Source: Hermatobates lingyangjiaoensis (Eukaryota > Arthropoda > Insecta > Hemiptera > Hermatobatidae). Taken from it: a DNA stretch of 64,000 bases. The stretch is from contig JAPFBL010000069.1 in assembly GCA_026182355.1 (NCBI GenBank), positions 1,090,001 to 1,154,000 of the forward strand, written 5' to 3'. Below the pieces are notes generated by a model. It saw nothing but the letters and a program-made list of their open reading frames with translations, was not told the DNA's origin and did not search any database. Positions 59,165-64,000 of the stretch are shown piece after piece (positions within the stretch are counted from its first letter, which is position 1; every line of letters begins with the position of its first letter). A program made the position numbers and the translations under genes.

Positions 59165-59640
59165 TTTTTACCCTACAATTAGCACATAGGTAAACTTAAA
59201 ATTACTACTAGGAATAATTTTTGATGGCAAATGTGGGTTACCTTCATTTCAATTTGATTCCAATTACTGACTATAGATTTCAACGTAAAAATCCTTTAGT
59301 TTCAGAGTCTACGGTCGAGTAGATGGAAATAAATATAATTATTTAAACCAAATTAAAACAAAACGCAACTCATTGAACCTTTAAAACGTCATTAATAAAT
59401 CGTATCTATATTTATATCCTTAATTAGATACAGAGTTACTAAAAATAATTTTAAGCTGATGAAATAATTGTATGAAACCTTCTCAGAAAGGTCAAATAAG
59501 AATGAAAAACAATTATAACGTAATTAGCACAAGGTAACTTAACCAGGAATAATTACTGTGGCAATGTGGGTTACCTTCATTTCAATAGTGTTGCTTATGA
59601 CATAGACTAACGAAAATCCTACAGTTAGATTTCAATAAAA
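59165..59640 (+). repeat. Degraded second copy of family H sequence
   Basis: ATTAGCACATAGGTAA...GGCAAATGTGGGTTACCTTC (59176-59250) recurs as ATTAGCACAAGGTAACTTAA...GGCAATGTGGGTTACCTTC (59522-59580). Between them ACGGTCGAGTAGATGG and AAAGGTCAAATAAGAATG are remnants of the H arms. This is a tandem, heavily indel-marked copy. Confidence 0.6.
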
Positions 59641-59644
59641 ATGA

Positions 59645-61330
59645 AATTTATTTTGTCACAATAAAAATTACAATTAAATAATAAAATAAAAATTAAGTGA
59701 AAATATTTTAAAATGAACTGAAATTATTAACAAGATGGGTGGACAATTCATCTTAATGATTTAAGTAAAATTAGTTACTGTATGAAAGATCTCAGTTTTA
59801 TAATTGTTATATCTATTTATATTTATTTATTTTATTTATAAATATAAATTTTTATTTATATCTCTGTTTGTAGTTTTAACATTTTCATAGGTTTTGACTT
59901 GTCATTCAAGCTACTCACTTTATGGAATTTATAAACCACTATCAATGAGATCACCACAGTCATATCATCAGTAGATTATAATAATGGCACATCATCGAAA
60001 ACATTTTAATTACAGTTCTATTAACTATGTAAATAACAAATATACTTTCATTAGTAAGATGCATAGATATTCTATAATCAACAACATGAACATCATTATT
60101 ATCATTATCTGATGATAATTTTAATGTGTTGATTTTAGCACAAATGAAATAGTCACTGAATAGAACTAAAACCACAAATGCAAACAGCTAATATTATCAT
60201 AAATTCCATTACTTCATTGACATATATATGTCCAACATATAAAAGCATATAAATGCACTACAATCACTATCTCTTTTAACCTGCATCACATAATTTATAG
60301 GACTCATACTATAAGCTATTCGATAATACTAATATGACATGTATACAATCAAATTATAATGCTCTTCTTATTAAAACTACAAACAATTATAAAACTTTTA
60401 ATAAAGTAACCCTAAATGAATACGTTAATTAAAAAAGATTAACTAAATAATTCTTGTTTTTAATGAGTTTCACAGAAGATAGGATCAGCCGAAATAAAGA
60501 AGGTGCTATCACAGTTAACGTTTTAATTAAAATAAACACTAGCGAAGATGCTTCCTACGTATTGTATTCTCAATCTCTTTGTTCGTCTGAAAATATTTCA
60601 AAACAGCAAGAGAGAAATATAATTTCTCATGCAATGTTAACAATGGTATTGAAAAAATTCGTACATATTTTGTATTCAATCCTTATATTGATTCATTAAT
60701 CACTATTAATTAAAAAACAACTATCATATATTGTTATTGAATACTAATTTTTCCAACATCAAAAGTTTAAAAAAAAAATACTTTTGTATTTTGATACTTC
60801 ATTTATATTGATTTGTGTTTTTTTTTTTAGATATGTTGAAATAATGAATATAATATAAAACAGGAGAAAATTATTTATGATAATATGATATTATTATATT
60901 ATATAGTAATAAAAATAAATAATATAGCATACTCTGTACAAATTTAAAAAGATGAGTCTGTATTTGTTGTGTTTGTCTGTATATGTGTGTGCTTGTTTCT
61001 TTAGCAGTCTGATAGGTGAGATTATGAGTGCTCCATGTCCGTACTGTTTCATGTTTACTAACAAATTAAATAATAAAAGAACAGTTCATTACCAGTGCAT
61101 AAATGAATATGTATATAGTAGTAAATATTTGGGGGAAGTTTAATTACATCTATATGTACTTGGCTCATCTGGAAATAAATGTTAGGGCAACTTCTTTAAG
61201 TTAAAAAGTTAAGTATTATGGTTTAGCTAATAGATAGCTTATGATGGAGTAAATAAATCAGTTTATTAAAAACTCCGGAACAGGAAGAAGCTCCTGGTGT
61301 TCAGTTATTTAATCATTCTCAAATGTATAT
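59645..61330. other. AT-rich sequence with unassigned short frames
   Basis: The 81-codon frame at 60454-60699 (contains MSFTEDRISRNKEGAITVNV) has a balanced composition but no recognised domain. The 63-codon frame at 60952-61143 has two CxxC-like cysteines (PCPYC) but no family match. Neither is called as a gene. Confidence 0.35.
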
Positions 61331-61332
61331 AT

Positions 61333-61505
61333 ACTTAAAATAAACAAAGACACATATAAAGCAATAACAAAGACTCATTTTCCTATATTTTGATTGCCAT
61401 GACGATTGAAATATTGAAAATGGAGTCTTTGTTATGTAACTTCTTATGTGTCACAGTTTATTTTAAGTGCAACCTGTCCTGTCGGACCGCATTTCGTTTA
61501 TCAGA
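61333..61505 (+). repeat. Foldback family E, copy 2
   Basis: Left ACTTAAAATAAACAAAGACA, right TGTGTCACAGTTTATTTTAA. The right core is reduced to CATGACGATTGAAATATTG. The tail hairpin GTCC-TGTC-GGAC (61476-61487) is perfect. (TA)n follows at 61504. Confidence 0.8.
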
Positions 61506-61509
61506 TATA

Positions 61510-61673
61510 TATATAAAACAAACAGGAAAGAACACATAAAGTCACTACAGATGGAGTGACGCGAAGTATTCACGTTGAGAAGCAAACTGCTACTGCTACT
61601 GAATATTTTGATTGAAGGTTTTATATAAATATATAAAGATTTCACATAAACACGTGAAATAACACTCATAACA

Positions 61674-61736
<63 letters not shown>

Positions 61737-61910
61737 AAAGAACAAATAGGAAAGAACACATAAAGTCACTACAGAAGTGACATCGATAGTTCGACATCCG
61801 TGTTCGACATCCGTCGTCATCGGGAAGAAGTGCAAAGTACTCGCGTTGAGAAACAAACTGCTTCTGCTACTGAATATTTTTATTGAACGTTTTATATATA
61901 TATATATATA
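61510..61910 (-). repeat. Family F, two tandem copies around a (TA)n of about 58 bp
   Basis: Copies 61518-61630 and 61745-61890 share AGGAAAGAACACATAAAGTC, GTTGAGAAGCAAACTGCT and CTACTGAATATTTT. On the minus strand the second has CCGATGA-C-GAC-GGAT-GTC-GAA (61801-61823). A family A terminal piece (AAGATTTCACATAAACACGT) follows each copy (61637 and 61911). The (TA)n between is 61676-61734. Shadow frames across it are IYIY artefacts. Confidence 0.8.
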
Positions 61911-61967
61911 AAGATTTCACATAAACACGTGAAATAACAATCATAACAATATATATATAAAACGTCC

Positions 61968-62103
61968 AATCTAGACAAAAAAACATAGAAAAACTAAAAG
62001 CACATACATACATTCTCTAAAAGGTGTTTGTTTTTAATTTTTTATGTTTCTTTGCCTACATTGAACCGTATTTGTCCGTTTCGGATCGTATTTTAATCGA
62101 AAA

Positions 62104-62105
<2 letters not shown>
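61968..62105 (+). repeat. Family B, arms without apex
   Basis: AAAACATAGAAAAACTAAAA and TTTTTAATTTTTTATGTTTC are the outer arms. The central part with the core is deleted. The tail hairpin GTCCG-TTT-CGGAT is at 62074-62086, followed by (TA)n 62107-62159. Confidence 0.75.

Positions 62106-62106
<1 letters not shown>

Positions 62107-62159
<53 letters not shown>
62107..62159. repeat. (TA)n tract between families B and C
   Basis: About 50 bp of pure TA. Confidence 0.95.
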
Positions 62160-62160
<1 letters not shown>

Positions 62161-62174
62161 TGATAATTGTATTG

Positions 62175-62300
62175 ACTGTGAAGTAATACAAAATAAAATT
62201 TATCTGGACTAGATCAGTTCCTCAGGTTCAAATTAAACTTTCAGTTCCAACGATCCGGTTTACCTATTTAAAACCTTTTCCATAGGCCTACAAAACATAG
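62175..62300 (+). repeat. Family C single arm
   Basis: AAATTTATCTGGACTAGATCA GTTC, CAGGTTCAAATTAAACTTTC, CAACGATCCGGTTTACC and ACCTTTTCCATAGGCC match the left arm of copy 2 with about one change in ten bases. The other arm is absent. Confidence 0.75.
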
Positions 62301-62430
62301 AAAATATAAGAAATAATTCAAACATTCAAAAACTAAAAAACATAAATTTGAACATACATACATATATATTAACATAAAATATATATGAATATAATATACA
62401 TAAACTGTGTCCTTATAAATTTTGTGTTTT

Positions 62431-62680
62431 TATATATATATATATATAACAATTAAAAGAAACGGTCCAGCGGACTTTTTTAAATATAATAAATTCAAAA
62501 CGAAGAAAACACACAGAAAGTCACAAACAAACCTACATCGAAATATCTCACAAATAACTCACAAAATTCAAAACGAAGGAAACCCACAGAAAGACACAGA
62601 CAAAACTCACATCGATATTTCGATTGTGTTTCCTTCTGTGTGTTTCCTTCGTTTTGAATTTATTTTATATATATATATTC
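62431..62680 (+). repeat. (TA)n and family D copy 3, rearranged
   Basis: After (TA)n (62431-62447) comes the D tail in reverse with the hairpin GTCC-AGC-GGAC (62465-62475). Two successive reverse arms follow (from 62488 and 62566), then a short direct arm TGTGTTTCCTTCGTTTTGAA and (TA)n (62667-62678). The apex with the core is lost. The 94-codon frame across it is not a gene. Confidence 0.8.
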
Positions 62681-62699
62681 ATTTCAAAAATATGTATTT

Positions 62700-64000
62700 G
62701 TTTTAATAATTATAATACATTCTTATGAATATATTATAATAGATATGAAAAATAATCATATGAATATATGTAAATTATGTATTCATTTAAAAAAAAATAT
62801 AATCTACCTTGAAGATAGTGTGTCTAAAAGAGTGTTATATATCAGCTAATGGGAAACGCCATACTGCTGCACAAATACCGATTAATATGCTAATGATCAA
62901 AGTTTTGGGTGCAATGTGATCTAATGGGCGATGTGCTTTCCTTTCGCACTCAGGTTTGTTGGCTCAAATCTTGACCTTAACGCCAGACCATTCATTACTC
63001 ATTTGAGAGATGGAGAATTCAGTGCGTGTATCCCTGAGAGAATAAGTATAGCTTACTGTCCCTTACCTATGTGATATCACCTACCATTTAATATCAGTAC
63101 ACTAATAAATGTGAGTAAGGTACGGTCAAGTACTATTGATGAACTAGCAACCTTATAATGTTGTTACAGCAAAATTTTAAATCAACCACACTTTTCAGCA
63201 TAAAAATTGGTTCACTATAAGTCAGATTTGGAAACAAACAAACAATTTTTTTTTTATAATAAAGCTTATTATTCTAATAATGTTGCTAGAAACCGTTGTG
63301 GCGCTAACAAGAACATTCTTTGTTTAACTCATTGCTAAAAAGAACCAATGATTAATTCCATTTCTTCTAGAATATTTATCTCTCTAATCACTTATTGACT
63401 CACATTAAGCTTAGGGTAAGTGAGTCCTGATAGGTTGTGTATACTCATATTGATAAATATTTCTTTGGAAAAGTGTTATCCTTTCAGAAAAGTTTAGTGA
63501 TTTATGCTTTGATTCTTTTTAAAAGTGCTGCTGTAATATTATTTCTGTATAAGCGGAAGACTGATATGTAAGCAGAGTTGAAGGAAGGAGGATAGAAAAA
63601 GTCTTAGCAGCCAAGAAAGAGGTTTATTTTTGGAGAAGTGCCGGGCTAGTTAGGGAGCTGAAAAGGGCCAGAAGGTCTTACATTATTTTAGATTCCCGCA
63701 TTGCACTAAGAAGCATTAAGATCTCCATTTAGAACCTATAATTTAAGAGAACCTACCACCGGCTTCTTAGATCTTACTCGCCTTCTGAGAGCAGCTTTTC
63801 TCTTTATCTTTTAATTAATCAATGCTCCATGTTACCCTTAACTGTCTTGAGTCTATTGCTTGCCACTTTCAAGTAAAACACTTTAATGTATATTTTAAGC
63901 AATTCTAACCTTTCATATATCCACTTTCACTCTCTTTCCAGTTCATTCCATGTCTTCATTTCCATAGAACATCACACCTACTCGCTTTGTCTCCACAAAT
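62700..64000. other. Unique sequence, partly complex; no gene recognised
   Basis: 62830-63100 and 63560-63800 are non-repetitive and less AT-rich and might hold conserved non-coding sequence. No open frame with a domain and no repeat arm was found up to the window end. Confidence 0.4.

Overview
This window looks like gene-poor nuclear DNA from a large animal genome. The best guess is a mollusc, probably a cephalopod, though that assignment is inference. It is strongly AT-rich and packed with (TA)n, (CA)n and (CT)n microsatellites. It contains tRNA-derived SINEs, Helitron, mariner and hAT remnants and many Penelope-like element (PLE) fragments. I found no convincing host protein-coding gene, no operon-type organisation, no rRNA and no functional tRNA. 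Most long reading frames are low-complexity (HTHT, VCVC, SLSL, IYIY) or lie antisense to repeats.

The dominant theme is a set of foldback (inverted-repeat) elements set into (TA)n microsatellites. At least ten sequence families (here A-L, about 30 full or partial copies) share one plan. One arm is long and one short, (TA)n lies on one or both sides, and near the apex sits a hammerhead-ribozyme-like core CTGANGA-N-stem-GAAA. Families B, D and E also end in a hairpin GTCC-loop-GGAC. Two observations link them to Penelope-like retroelements. The E-type core at 47586 lies just downstream of a recognisable PLE C-terminus (Cys-rich linker plus GIY-YIG endonuclease, 46873-47352). The family G arms run into a conserved N-terminal reading frame (...GLLPKYTN) that is cut at (TA)n in the same place in separate copies.

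Layout. 0.2-5 kb: SINEs at 254 and 3067 (the second with a 14-bp target duplication), foldbacks E, A and B. 5.5-7.8 kb: a long non-coding repeat (T) with CTTTACTATAAGTAAAG ends, seen again inverted at 17.3-18.5 kb and direct at 55.5-57.5 kb. 7.9-11.3 kb: a Helitron-like end, a 550-bp CA tract, foldback G and a decayed Helitron with helicase motifs. 12.3-14.3 kb: a 0.9-kb imperfect tandem duplication with a mariner 3' end at its junction. 14.7-20 kb: more foldbacks and T copy 2. 20.7-21.3 kb: a GC-richer island with two POU octamers. 23.9-24.5 kb: a complete 548-bp non-autonomous hAT element. 25.9-34.7 kb: direct duplications, a second SINE type, foldbacks K, D, A, J and B. 34.9-37.2 kb: two copies of a PLE-derived unit, one split by an internally deleted mariner. 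37.9-38.9 kb: a 30-bp minisatellite and Helitron-like ends. 44 kb: a second enhancer-like island. 46-51.5 kb: PLE C-terminus, foldbacks C, A and D, and a SINE inside a roughly 52-bp minisatellite. 53-64 kb: Helitron-like duplication, T copy 3, foldback H, and a dense (TA)n/foldback cluster at 61.3-62.7 kb.

Nothing here works together as a pathway. The functional content is mobile-element biology plus two or three candidate regulatory islands, which suggests an intergenic region or a very long intron.
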